Assembly (NCBI GenBank): GCA_024707365.1 | Contig: JANPZV010000008.1 | Coordinates: 248,001 to 312,000 of the forward strand | Source of the DNA: Terricaulis sp. | Lineage (GTDB): Bacteria > Pseudomonadota > Alphaproteobacteria > Caulobacterales > Aquidulcibacteraceae | DNA length: 64,000 bases | Direction: 5' to 3' | Shown: positions 17,387 to 26,476 of the stretch, piece by piece | How positions within the stretch are numbered: position 1 is the first letter of the stretch | Layout: every line of letters begins with the position of its first letter | Notes under the pieces: generated by a model | What the model saw: the letters and a program-made list of their open reading frames with translations, nothing else | Database searches by the model: none | What the model was told of the DNA's origin: nothing | Program-made: the position numbers and the translations under genes

Positions 17387-19365
17387 CTCTCCTTCGGCTT
17401 CAGCGCGCCGGAGAAGGTCAGCACTGCGAGCGCGGCGAGGATCGCGCCCAGCAGCGCGTAAAGCGCATGCGCCCAGCGCCACAGCGCAACGCCCTCAAAC
17501 AAGCGCCAATCGCTCTCGCCCAGCGCCATGCCGGCCGGCAGATCAGCGCGCGCGGCGCGCCCCGGCGCGCAGCGGCTTTCCTGGCCCAGATCGATAAACG
17601 GCAGCGCCACATCGAGCGCGTAAAGCGCCGGCTCCACCGCGCCATTGCAGGCGCGCCCCTCGGGCGTCACCAGCGCGCCTTGCGCGTTCATGCTCAAAAC
17701 GCCGGCAACGCCCAGCGCCACAAACAGCACCAGCGCCCGCAGCACCCGCACAGGCGCCAGCCCATAGCCGGCGATCAGCCCGTAAAGCGAAGAGAACACC
17801 CAGGCGATCGGCCCCGGCGCGCCTTGGCGCGTGCGCAGATCATGCTGCGCCAAGAGGATGCGCCGCCCATCCTCGCGCCGCCCCGCGCGCGCATAGACAT
17901 GCGCCAGATGCGTGTAGGGCTGCGGCGAAAACGCTTTGGCTTGCGTGCGCTTCAGCCACGCCAGCCGCTTGCGCCAAGGCGCATCGCTTTCCAGCCGCGC
18001 ATAATCGAAGCCTTCCAAATCAAGCGCCGAGCCATTGCGCCCCAGCCGGCCTCCACATCATCATTCAGCGCGCCCGCGCGCGCGCCGGAGGCATCGATAC
18101 GCGCATCGGGCTGGGCTTCAATCGCGCGGGCATCGATCGCGCCGCGCACGCTTGCGTCCGCGAAGGTGAACAGCGCGCCTTGCACGCCGTCAGGCGATGG
18201 CCCGCGCAGCGCCAGGTTTTCCCAACCGAGCCCGCCGCCAATCTCCGCGCCCTCAAGGCTGAGCCCTCCCTCAATCACGGTTTTGCGCCCGTGCGGGGTG
18301 GGGCCGTCGAGCTTGAAGCTCACATCCCCGCCGGTGTGCAGCTTGGCCGCGCGGATCGCCCATTGGCCTGGATGGATAAAGCGCCCGCCGCCAAAGCCCG
18401 CATCGCCATCCACGCGCGCGCCCGTAAGGTTCACCGGCCCCTTTCACAATCGCGCCCTGAAGCAAAAGCGAGCCGCGAATGCGCGCATTGCCCGCATCGA
18501 TCCCATCGCCGCCGGCAATCTCCGCTTCCAGCAGATTGAGGTTCTTGCCGATCTGCGCGCCGCGCAAATTCACGCGGCCTTCGCGCAGCTTGAAGCTGGC
18601 GCGCGCGGAAAAATCCCCGCCCACCTCGATCTTCTGCGCCGAAAGCGCGTGGCGGCGCTTATCGCCATTATGCGCGCCAAGCTCGCCCATCAGATAGACG
18701 CTGCCGCCGATCCGGCTTTGGCTGAGGCGCACCGAGCCCCTGGCGTAGAACTGCACATCCTTGCCGCCCTTATCGAGATAAAGGTTGCCGCTGATGCGCG
18801 CGCCTTCGAGATCGAGCGGGGTGAACGCGCGCACGCCCTCGGGCGCGCTTGCGCCCATCACCAGCCGCGCGCCGCGCCCGCTGCAATCGCCGGCGATTGC
18901 AGCGTTGCGGAAGCAGAGCCACGCCTCCGCCGCATCGCCTTCGGCGAAAGGCTTTACGCCCGCGAAGGAGAGCGGCCCGTCGATCACCACGCCGCGCCCG
19001 TTCACTTGGGCGAGCCGCGAATGGCTGAGCGACAGCCGCGCAAAGCGCGCATTGGCGATATGGATCAGGCTCTCGATCTCGCAGCCCTCCAGCGCCAGCG
19101 CCGGCAGCCCGGCGCCGCCCGCGCCGGCGCAATCGGAGAGATCAAGCTGGCCCTCGATGCGGGCGCCCTTGATGCGCACGCCTGTGAGCTGCACCGGCCA
19201 GCCTTCATTGACGCCCATCAGCAGCATGCGCAAAAACCCCGCGCGCACCGTGCGCTGGGAGCCGTCGCCGCCCGTCAATGTGGAAAAATCCGCCACCGCG
19301 CCCTCGCGCGTGCGCTGGATAACGAAATGCTCGCTATCCCTTAGGTCGTTCGCGTCGAACGCCAT
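17383..19365 (-). CDS. Membrane-anchored protein with beta-helix-like repeats, two frameshifts
   Basis: About 660 residues once two shifts are repaired. The first two thirds is a chain of about 20-25-residue units of the form L-x-G-A-x-I-x-G-x-L-x-L (LTGVRIKGARIEGQLDL, LEGARISGNLYLDKG, LSQSRIGGSVYLMG, LRGAQIGKNLNLL, NARIRGSLLLQG, LEGAEIGGGLGW), which should fold as a right-handed beta helix. The last third has a basic linker and two membrane helices (VLRALVLFVALGVAGVLSM, YALLGAILAALAVLTF). Frames change at about 18440 (one extra C in CCCC) and about 18046 (one base missing). No family name is certain; a pentapeptide-repeat or bactofilin-like role is only a guess. Confidence 0.75.
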
Positions 19366-19442
19366 GCAATCCCCCGGCCGCCCCCCAGCCGCCGCCGGTC
19401 TGATCTAACCATCCCAGGGCGCCCGCGCGCGAGTCGGCTTAT

Positions 19443-20885
19443 ATGAAAGAGATGTCAGACACGGCCCCCAGCAATCCCGGCGCGAACCTGCCCGAGCTCT
19501 CGGTTTCCGAGCTTGCCCAGGCGGTAAAGCGCACGATGGAAACAACTTTTGACCGCGTGCGGGTGCGCGGCGAACTGGGCCGCGTGCTGATCGCCAAGTC
19601 CGGCCATCTTTATGTGGATTTGAAGGATGAGAACGCCACGATTTCCACAGTGATGTGGAAGGGCAACGTGGCCGCCCTCGCATTCAAGCCGGAAGAGGGC
19701 CTGGAGGTGGTGGCCGAAGGCCGGCTCTCCACCTATCCGGGCCGCTCGCAATATCAATTGATCGCAGAGCGCATGGCCCCCGCGGGCGTGGGCGCGCTGC
19801 TGGCTCAGCTTGAGAAGCTGAAAAAGAAGCTCGCCGCAGAGGGCCTGTTTGGGGCCGAGCGGAAGAAGGCGATCCCGTTTCTGCCGCGCACCATCGGCGT
19901 CGTCACCTCGCCAACCGGGGCTGTGATCCGCGATATCCTGCATCGCCTGGGTGAGCGCTTTCCCTGCCGGGTTTTGCTGTGGCCGGTGCTGGTGCAAGGC
20001 CAGGAAGCGGCCGGGCAAGTGGCGCGCGCGATCGAGGGCTTCAACAAGCTGCAAGGCGATCTTCGGCCTGACGTTTTGATCGTCGCGCGCGGGGGCGGCT
20101 CGATTGAGGATCTGTGGGCCTTCAACGAAGAGATCGTGGTGCGCGCCGCCGCCGCCAGCGCCATCCCGCTGATCTCCGCGGTCGGCCACGAAACCGATAC
20201 AACGCTGATTGATTTCGCGTCGGACCTGCGCGCGCCCACGCCCACGGGCGCGGCGGAAAAAGCCGTGCCGGTGCGCGCTGAGCTGATCCAACGCATCACC
20301 ACCATCGACGGGCGTTTGAAAAACAGCCTGATCCGCGGCCTCGATAAGCGCCGCACCGAATTGCGCGCAGCGTCCGGCCGCTTGCCGCGCCTGGAAACGC
20401 TTTTCCAAATCCCGCAGCAGCGGTTTGACCGCGCCAGCGAAAAGCTCGCCTCGGCGCTGCTTTCCAACACCCGCGCCGCGCAATCCAAGCTCGATCGCAT
20501 CGCCGCGCGCCTGCGCCCCGAGGCGCTGGGGCAAGACGTGGCGCGCCGCCGCGAGAAACTGGCGCTCAGTTCCGCGCGCATCGCCCCCGCCATGGCGCGC
20601 AATCTGCTCAATCACCGCAAGCATCTCGAAGCGTCCGCCCGCATGCTCGAAAGCCTTTCGCACAAAAGCGTGCTCGCGCGCGGCTTTGTGATGGTGCAGC
20701 GCGAGGATGGAACGCTGGTGCGCGCCGCGAAAGATCTGTCGCGCGGCGATGCGGTGGAGCTTACGTTTGCGGACGCAAGCCAGCGCGCCGTCATCGATCC
20801 CGCCGAAACGCCCCCGCCGCCCAGCGCCGAACCTGCCAAACCCAAACCGAAACCCAAGCCCGCAGGCCAGGGCGATTTGTTCTAG
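19443..20885 (+). CDS. xseA: Exodeoxyribonuclease VII large subunit
   Basis: Large subunit of ExoVII, which degrades single-stranded DNA in both directions; 480 residues. The N-terminal OB fold (LSVSELAQAVKRTMETTFD, VRVRGELGRV) is followed by the catalytic core with IGVVTSPTGAVIRDI, VARGGGSIEDLWAFNEE, ISAVGHETDTTLIDFASDLR and APTPTGAAE. A long helical region and a Pro/Lys-rich tail follow. The start ATG 19443 gives the expected N-terminus. The small subunit gene is not in the window. Confidence 0.96.
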   Translation: MKEMSDTAPSNPGANLPELSVSELAQAVKRTMETTFDRVRVRGELGRVLIAKSGHLYVDLKDENATISTVMWKGNVAALAFKPEEGLEVVAEGRLSTYPGRSQYQLIAERMAPAGVGALLAQLEKLKKKLAAEGLFGAERKKAIPFLPRTIGVVTSPTGAVIRDILHRLGERFPCRVLLWPVLVQGQEAAGQVARAIEGFNKLQGDLRPDVLIVARGGGSIEDLWAFNEEIVVRAAAASAIPLISAVGHETDTTLIDFASDLRAPTPTGAAEKAVPVRAELIQRITTIDGRLKNSLIRGLDKRRTELRAASGRLPRLETLFQIPQQRFDRASEKLASALLSNTRAAQSKLDRIAARLRPEALGQDVARRREKLALSSARIAPAMARNLLNHRKHLEASARMLESLSHKSVLARGFVMVQREDGTLVRAAKDLSRGDAVELTFADASQRAVIDPAETPPPPSAEPAKPKPKPKPAGQGDLF

Positions 20886-20911
20886 TTTCGCAATCGTGCT
20901 AGGATCGCGCC

Positions 20912-21163
20912 ATGAGCGATACGTTCGTCAAAGTCGATGAAAAGCGCGCGGCGGCGCTTGAAGCGGCGGTGTCCTCGGGCGGCGCGGCTTCCGTGCAGGC
21001 GGCGGTCGATAGCGCGGTGGATGCTTGGCTGGCCGAGCAGGCGCTTGCCCAAACCGATGATGAAACCCTCCGCCGCCTTTGGGATGAGGGCCTCGCCAGC
21101 GGCGATGCCGGCATTTTGGATTTCGCCGCTCTCAAAGCTGAAGCGCGCGGCCGCACGCCGTGA
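20912..21163 (+). CDS. ParD-like antitoxin
   Basis: An 83-residue ribbon-helix-helix type antitoxin. VKVDEKRAAALEAAVSSGG... is the DNA-binding half and LRRLWDEGLASGDAGILDF...LKAEARGR the toxin-binding tail common in ParD proteins. The stop overlaps the GTG start of the toxin (GTGA at 21160-21163). Autoregulation is expected from the family; I see no clear operator palindrome. Confidence 0.82.
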   Translation: MSDTFVKVDEKRAAALEAAVSSGGAASVQAAVDSAVDAWLAEQALAQTDDETLRRLWDEGLASGDAGILDFAALKAEARGRTP

Positions 21164-21462
21164 GCCTCGCGCTGCGCTGGAGCAACGCGGCGCGGCGCGA
21201 TCTTTTGGAAATCTGGGCTTGGTGCGGGCGGGAGCGGCCTGAGCGCGGCGATCTCATGCTTGATCGCATTGAAGCTGCGTGCGAGCGGCTCACGCGCTTT
21301 CCTTATCTTGGCCCAGCTTATCCGCGCATTGCGCCCGACGCCCGCAAGTTGAGCGTTGAGGGCTATCTTGCGTTCTATCGCGTTCAAGGGGATGCGATCT
21401 TCGTTGTGCGCGTCGTGGATCAGCGCCGTTCGCTTGAAGCGGTGTCTTTCGACGAAAGCTAA
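21160..21462 (+). CDS. ParE/RelE family toxin
   Basis: A 100-residue type II toxin of the RelE/ParE fold. LRWSNAARRDLLEIWAW is the opening strand-helix, YPRIAPDARKLSVEGYLAFYRV and IFVVRVVDQRRSLE the C-terminal sheet. ParE members inhibit gyrase and RelE members cut mRNA; the sequence alone does not decide. It starts with GTG inside the antitoxin stop and overlaps the opposing YoaK-type gene by a few bases at its end. Confidence 0.86.
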   Translation: MSLALRWSNAARRDLLEIWAWCGRERPERGDLMLDRIEAACERLTRFPYLGPAYPRIAPDARKLSVEGYLAFYRVQGDAIFVVRVVDQRRSLEAVSFDES

Positions 21463-22091
21463 TCCCGCAGATAAAGCCGCGTCACCGCCAGCGCGCCCGC
21501 CGCCGCAGCGGCGAGCCAGATCGCGGCAAAGCCCCAGTGCACGAAGGCCAGCGCGCCAACGCCCGCCCCGCTCACCAGCCCAAGCCACAGCAGCAGAAAC
21601 GGCGCCCAGGCCCAGCGCGGGCCGCCGGTGAAGGCGCCGGCGATGCGCTGGCCCATGCGCACCAAAGCGCCTGTCATGTAGGTCACGCCGATGCTGACCT
21701 CGCCGTCGCGCAGGAACACGGCGTTCTCCGCGCCCATGGCGATCGCCAGCAGCGCCATCGCCGCCGCCACCGCGCCCGTCTGCCCGCTGAGCGCGGCGAG
21801 CCCCAGCGCGGCCGTCACGAACGCCAGCACAATCGCCCCGCCTTTGCGATCGCCGCTGCGATTGATCAGCGTGCCGAGAATGACGCCCAGCACAAACGCC
21901 CCGATCAGCCCCAGCGCGATCAGCGCCTGCTCCGGCGCTTGGGAGAGGCCAACGCCCAGGCGCGTGGAATTGCCGCTCATGAACGAGACGAAAAACCCGC
22001 CCAGATGAATGAAGGCGATCGAGTCCACAAAGCCGGCCAGCGCGGCGAGCGCCGCAGCCAGCACCCAGAACCGGCGCCGGTAACGAATCAT
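21459..22091 (-). CDS. YoaK family membrane protein (DUF1275)
   Basis: Six-helix membrane protein of about 210 residues of the DUF1275/YoaK type. GFVDSIAFIHLGGFFVSFMS and MSGNSTRLGVGL are the family signature, followed by MGAENAVFLRDGEVSIGVTY (TYMTGALVRMG continues). Function is unknown; transport has been suggested. ATG 22091 (MIRYRRRFWVLAAAL) is preferred over an upstream Met. It is divergent from DUF2093 and convergent with the ParE gene. Confidence 0.88.
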   Translation of the reverse strand: MIRYRRRFWVLAAALAALAGFVDSIAFIHLGGFFVSFMSGNSTRLGVGLSQAPEQALIALGLIGAFVLGVILGTLINRSGDRKGGAIVLAFVTAALGLAALSGQTGAVAAAMALLAIAMGAENAVFLRDGEVSIGVTYMTGALVRMGQRIAGAFTGGPRWAWAPFLLLWLGLVSGAGVGALAFVHWGFAAIWLAAAAAGALAVTRLYLRD

Positions 22092-22164
22092 GCCGCCCAG
22101 CTTGCGCCCGGCGCGCGCGCCCGCCAAGGGTGACGCAGCCTCCCGATGGCGCTACAAAACCCCC

Positions 22165-22383
22165 ATGAACAAGCACGATCCCAGCGGCCCCGAAGCGAAA
22201 ATCCGCTACGGGGACAATGATTTCACCATCCTCGTCGCCGGCAATTACGTCCGCTGCGCGGTGAGCGGGGCGCACATTCCGCTCGATGAGCTGCGCTATT
22301 GGAGCGTGGATCAGCAGGAAGCCTATCGCGGCCCCGAAGAGGCGATGCAGCGCTGGAAGCAAGTGCATGAGGCCAAAGCATGA
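22165..22383 (+). CDS. DUF2093 family protein
   Basis: A 72-residue protein of DUF2093, a small family confined to alphaproteobacteria. The core AKIRYGDNDFTILVAGNYVR, CAVSGAHIPLDELRYWSV and QQEAYRGPEEAMQRW is the family pattern. CAVSG plus the tryptophan-rich end suggests a compact zinc-ribbon-like or cofactor fold, but this is inference. It overlaps the M23 peptidase gene by ATGA (22380-22383). The ATG at 22165 is preferred because upstream codons do not fit the family. Confidence 0.85.
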   Translation: MNKHDPSGPEAKIRYGDNDFTILVAGNYVRCAVSGAHIPLDELRYWSVDQQEAYRGPEEAMQRWKQVHEAKA

Positions 22384-23306
22384 GGGCGCTGGCCGCGCTT
22401 CTGCTTTTGGCGGCCTGCAGCGCTAGCGAGCCCGCGCGCAGCGAAACCGCCGCGCTTGAAACGCCCGCGCCTGCGCCGGCCCCTGTTGCCCAACCCGCGC
22501 CGGAACCTGCGCCGCCGCCCGCAACGCTCACGCTCAATTGCGCCGGCGCGTTCACCCAAGGCGGGGTCGTGCTTTGCCGCACGCTGCCGGGGGCGCGCCT
22601 GTTTATCGATGGCGCCGCGATGGGCGAGGCTGACGCCGAAGGCTGGGCCGTGCTGGGCTTTATCCGCGACGCCGGCGCGCGCGCAGTGATCACCGCGCAA
22701 AGCGGCGGGGCCGAAGCAGAGCAGCGCGTCGAAATCGCGCCGCGCCAGTTTGACGTTCAGCGCGTCGACGGCTTGCCGCCGCAAACCGTGACGCCCACCG
22801 ATCCGGCCGTGCTCGCGCGCATCCAGCGGGAAGCTGCGCTGAAAAACGAGGGCTTTGCCTCGCACGCCGCGCTGACTGGTTTTCTCGACGGCTTCATCTG
22901 GCCGGTGGAGGGGCGCATTTCAGGCCGCTGGGGCAATCAGCGCGTTTTAAACGGCGTGCCCGCCACGCCGCATTTCGGCGTCGATATCGCAGCGCCCACG
23001 GGCACGCCGATCCGCGCGCCCGCGGCGGGCGTGGTTACGCTCGCCAATCCGGACATGCATTTTGAAGGCGGGCTTATCTTCATCGATCACGGCCAGGGCC
23101 TCATCACCATGTACCTGCACATGAGCCGGCTTGATGTGGCGGTGGGTGATGCTGTTGCGCAGGGCCAAGTGATCGGCGCCGTCGGCGCCAGCGGCCGCGC
23201 CACCGGCCCGCACCTGTGCTGGCGCATGCGGCTGAATGGAAGGCAGCTTGATCCGACGGTTGCGATCGAAGGGCTGCAAAGCGCGCGGGCGGCGCTTCTC
23301 AACTAA
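22380..23306 (+). CDS. M23 family metallopeptidase lipoprotein
   Basis: Secreted lipoprotein of 308 residues with a LytM/M23 domain that should cut peptidoglycan cross-bridges, or act as a non-catalytic activator. Signal peptide with lipobox LLAAC (Cys13), a Pro/Ala-rich linker, a beta domain, then M23 from about residue 175. The zinc ligands are present: His and Asp in PHFGVDIA, and His of the HLCWR motif (TGPHLCWR), with the catalytic His in MYLHMS. It is coupled to DUF2093. Confidence 0.92.
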   Translation: MRALAALLLLAACSASEPARSETAALETPAPAPAPVAQPAPEPAPPPATLTLNCAGAFTQGGVVLCRTLPGARLFIDGAAMGEADAEGWAVLGFIRDAGARAVITAQSGGAEAEQRVEIAPRQFDVQRVDGLPPQTVTPTDPAVLARIQREAALKNEGFASHAALTGFLDGFIWPVEGRISGRWGNQRVLNGVPATPHFGVDIAAPTGTPIRAPAAGVVTLANPDMHFEGGLIFIDHGQGLITMYLHMSRLDVAVGDAVAQGQVIGAVGASGRATGPHLCWRMRLNGRQLDPTVAIEGLQSARAALLN

Positions 23307-24214
23307 GCTACCCCCGCCTTCGCCCACGCCTCTTTCGGCCAACGCCGGTGCGCCCAGAACCATTGCTCTGGCGCTTCGCGGATTAGGGTTTCGATGAATT
23401 GGTTCACGCGGCGCACGCCATCGATCACCGGGGCTTCGCCTTCGCTGTCGTAATCGAGCGGGATCGGATCGTGCACGGTCACGCGGAAATGCGTGCCCTT
23501 GAGCCTGCGCCCCGAAATCGGGATCAGCGGCGCTTTGAAGCGCAGCGCAAGCCGCGTGGGCCCATCGGCGGTCATGCAATCATAGCCAAACAGGGGGGCC
23601 GCCACGCCCGCATTGTATTTCTGATCGTTCATCAGCCCGACGCTCTTGCCCTTCTTGAGCGCACGCAAAAGCCCCATGCCGCCTTCCTTGCCCTTGGCCG
23701 CCTGCAAGGCGAGGCCAAATTCGCGGCGGGTCTCGACGATATATTGATCGATCAGCGGATTGTTGGCGGGCCGATAGGTGAAATAGCAATCGGGATCGAC
23801 CTGCGCGACGCAAAGCGAGGTGACTTCCCAATTGGTGAAATGCCCGCCGATCAGCACAGCGGCCTTGCCGCGCTGGGCGATCAGCTTTTCTGCGCCGATA
23901 AACTCGATCTCACCCGCGTTATACTTATCCAAGAATTTGCGCATGTGCGCGAATTCGCCGGAAAGCCGGCCAAGCTCGGCGAAGCTGCCTTTGCGCACCT
24001 CATCGCGCCACGCCGCGCTCTCATTTGGAAACGCCATGGCAAGGTTGCGGCCGGCGGTTTTCCACGCGCTGGTCAGCGGCGCGATCGCGGGCACAAGGCT
24101 TGCGCCCCAGCGCGAGGCGCGCTCAAGCCCCAGCGCGCTTAAGCCGCCGACATACGCATTCCACGCCATCGCTTCGAGGCGGAAGCCGAGATTGAGCTCT
24201 TTGGGCTTAGCCAT
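23303..24214 (-). CDS. Lipid A biosynthesis acyltransferase (LpxL/HtrB family)
   Basis: Membrane-bound acyltransferase of about 303 residues that adds a secondary acyl chain to the Kdo-lipid A precursor. The active-site motif is HX4E in GGHFTNWE, where HX4D/E is the rule. Other blocks are NDQKYNAGVAAPLFG and EQWFWAHRRWPKE, the usual family C-terminus. ATG 24214 (MAKPKELNLG) is preferred; 24223 is also possible. The start overlaps the lpxK 3' end, so it is the last gene of the DUF374-waaA-lpxK operon. Confidence 0.9.
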   Translation of the reverse strand: MAKPKELNLGFRLEAMAWNAYVGGLSALGLERASRWGASLVPAIAPLTSAWKTAGRNLAMAFPNESAAWRDEVRKGSFAELGRLSGEFAHMRKFLDKYNAGEIEFIGAEKLIAQRGKAAVLIGGHFTNWEVTSLCVAQVDPDCYFTYRPANNPLIDQYIVETRREFGLALQAAKGKEGGMGLLRALKKGKSVGLMNDQKYNAGVAAPLFGYDCMTADGPTRLALRFKAPLIPISGRRLKGTHFRVTVHDPIPLDYDSEGEAPVIDGVRRVNQFIETLIREAPEQWFWAHRRWPKEAWAKAGVA

Positions 24215-25217
24215 GGGGCGCACTCATCCGCGATCGGATCGGGGCAAGCAAGCGCTCCAGCGCCGCTTCATCCTCAAAGCGCGCCTTGACAGGCAAAACC
24301 GCAACACGCGCGCGCCAAGCGGGGCTGAGGCGGGCTGCGTCTTTTTCCGTGGTGATGAGTTGGGCGTCGCGTTCCTCGGCCAATTGGCTGAGGAAAGAGA
24401 GATCGTCCTCGCTATACGGATGATGATCGGGATAGGGAACGGCCTCTTCCAAATCCGCGCCCAGCGCCTCCAGCGTATCGAAAAATTTCTCCGGCCGCGC
24501 CAGCCCCGCGAACGCGATGAGCTTGCCCTTCGGCAAATCCGCGGCGGGCGCGATTCTGGCGTTGAGCATCGGCTTGGAAAAATCGTGCAGCCATTCTTGG
24601 AGCGCCGGCGTCTCGCCGGCGTCAGCGCGCCACGCATGCGCGAACACGATCGCATCCGCGCGCTTGAGCCCATCGGCCAGCCGCTCGCGCAGCGGGCCTG
24701 CCGGAAACACCGCGCCATTGCCCACGCCAAAGCCGGGATCGACGACGACGAGGTTCAAATCCTTATGCAGCGCCGGGTTCTGAAAGCCGTCATCCATCAC
24801 AAGCGCATGCGCGCCCGCCGCGCACGCGGCCATGGCGCCAGCCAGGCGATCGCGCGCGACCCAGGCGGGGCCGTCATGCGCATGCAGCAGCGGCTCATCG
24901 CCCACCTCGCGCGCGTCCATATCCGGCGTCACACGTAAGGGCCCCACTGCGCGCCCGCCATAGCCGCGCGACAGCATGTGCGCGCCCGGCCCCAGCATCT
25001 CGCGGATCGCGCGCGAGATCGGGGTTTTGCCGGCCCCGCCCACGGTGAAATTGCCGACGCACACAACAGGCGCGGGCGCATGGCGCGGGCGTTTGCTGCG
25101 TTGGCGCCGCGCCGCCGCTTCGGCGTAAATCCAGGAAAGCGGCGTCAGCAGCGCGCGCAGCATCGGCGCTGCGTCGCGCCCGCGCGGCTCGGCGCTCCAG
25201 AATTCAGGCGCCCGCAT
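24207..25217 (-). CDS. lpxK: Tetraacyldisaccharide 4'-kinase
   Basis: Inner-membrane kinase that phosphorylates the 4' position of the lipid A disaccharide; 336 residues. The P loop is VGNFTVGGAGKTP, with LSRGYGGR and VMDDGFQNP (catalytic Asp/His region) after it. TTEKDAARL is the family C-terminal block. ATG 25217 (MRAPEFWSAEPRG) gives the standard N-terminus and overlaps the end of waaA by 14 bases. Residues AGETPALQE in the middle are encoded by a copy of palindromic family D (24594-24620) and look like an insertion in a loop. Confidence 0.94.
   Translation of the reverse strand: MRAPEFWSAEPRGRDAAPMLRALLTPLSWIYAEAAARRQRSKRPRHAPAPVVCVGNFTVGGAGKTPISRAIREMLGPGAHMLSRGYGGRAVGPLRVTPDMDAREVGDEPLLHAHDGPAWVARDRLAGAMAACAAGAHALVMDDGFQNPALHKDLNLVVVDPGFGVGNGAVFPAGPLRERLADGLKRADAIVFAHAWRADAGETPALQEWLHDFSKPMLNARIAPAADLPKGKLIAFAGLARPEKFFDTLEALGADLEEAVPYPDHHPYSEDDLSFLSQLAEERDAQLITTEKDAARLSPAWRARVAVLPVKARFEDEAALERLLAPIRSRMSAPHG
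24594..24620. repeat. Family D palindromic element inside the lpxK coding sequence
   Basis: Read on the minus strand, GCCGGCGAGACGCCGGCG followed by CTCCAAGAA matches the arms of the elements at 5231-5260 and 42790-42817 (GCCGGCGAG-GC-GCCGGCG, then TCCAAGAA). It is in frame and is translated as AGETPALQE. Confidence 0.6.
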
Positions 25218-26476
25218 GCGCGCCTCCCGCCAAGCCGAGCAGCGCATCCACGCTCTGCGCGAACGCCGCATGGCCTTGCGCCGCGAATGCACGCGCCGCG
25301 CTGAGCTGCGCTTGCCGCGCGTCCGCATCGTCCCACAGCCGCGTCACCGCTGCGGCGATTTCTGCTGCGTTCTGCACGCGCACCGCCCCCGCCATGGGCG
25401 AACAGCGCGGCGAACACATCCTCGAAGCTTTCCACGTACGGGCCGCTGAGGATCGCGGCGTCAAGCTTGGCCGGCTCCACCGGATTGTGGCCCTTCAAAG
25501 TCGGCAGCAAGCTGCCGCCGATCAGCGCTGCGGGCGAGAGCGCATAAAGCACGCCCATCTCGCCCAGCGTGTCGGCGATATAGATAGCGCGATCGCCAAG
25601 CGCTTGGCCTTGCGAGCGGCGCGGGGCGTTTTCCGCCAGCGCTGCAATCGCCGCGCCGCGTTCGGGATGGCGCGGGGCGATGATCAGCAGCGCGTCGGGG
25701 TGGCGCGCGCGCAGCAAGGCGTGCGCTTCAAGCGCGATCTCATCCTCGCCCGCATGCGTGGAGGCTGCGAGCCAAACCGGGCGCGCGCCGATCTCCGCCG
25801 CCAGCGCATCGCGCGCGCGCGCATCGGGTTGCGGCGCAGGCGCGGCCACTTTCAGATTGCCCGGCGCGTCGATTGTGCGGCCCGCGATCGCGCCCAGCGC
25901 TTGGGCGGTGCGCGCATCGGCGGCGGCGATCCAATCGAATGCGCCGATCACAGCAGCGCCCGCCGCGCCCCAGCTTTTCCAGCGCGCCAGCGATTTCGGG
26001 CTCATGCGCGCATTGGCGAGCGCCAGCGGCGTGCCGCTTTGCTTGGCGGCGAGGATCAGGTTCGGCCACAGCTCGCTCTCCACGAACACGCCAAGATCGG
26101 GCCGCCAATGGACAAGAAAGCGCCGCACGCAATCGCCGCGATCAAGCGGGGCGTAGACATGGCTCACCCGCTTGAGCGCCCGCTTCGCCGCCAGCGCCGC
26201 CGAGGTGCGCGTGCCTGTGCTGATGAGAAAGGAGAGCCCGCTATCGCGCGCGGCCATCGCCTCGATCAGCGCCAGCGCCACATTGGTTTCACCCACGCTG
26301 GCGGCGTGAAACCAAACCAGCCGCCCTTCGGGGCGGGGCTCGCTATAGCGGCCAAAGCGTTCGCCCAAACGCGCGCCGTCCTCCTTGCCGCTGCGCACGC
26401 GCGCGTCGAGCCAGACGCCGGCGAAGGCGCCCAGGGCCGCCGTCGCGGCGCGGTATGAGGCGAGGGCGAGGCTCAC
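25204..26476 (-). CDS. waaA: 3-deoxy-D-manno-octulosonic acid transferase, frameshifted
   Basis: GT30-family Kdo transferase that adds Kdo to lipid IVA; about 423 residues. An N-terminal membrane anchor is followed by VWFHAASVGE, LISTGTRTSA, FVESELWPNLILAA, LANARMSPKSL, VWLAASTHAGEDE, LIGGSLLPTLKGHNPVEPA, all family hallmarks. The frame changes after ALFAHGG: one extra G (C on the plus strand) in the run at 25384-25388. Removing it gives HGGAVRVQNAAEIA. The start overlaps the DUF374 stop by ATGA. Confidence 0.93.

Noticed and set aside
20899-22368. A 489-codon minus-strand frame across the ParDE and YoaK-type genes
   Set aside because: Runs through the wrong frame of three recognised genes; no motif.
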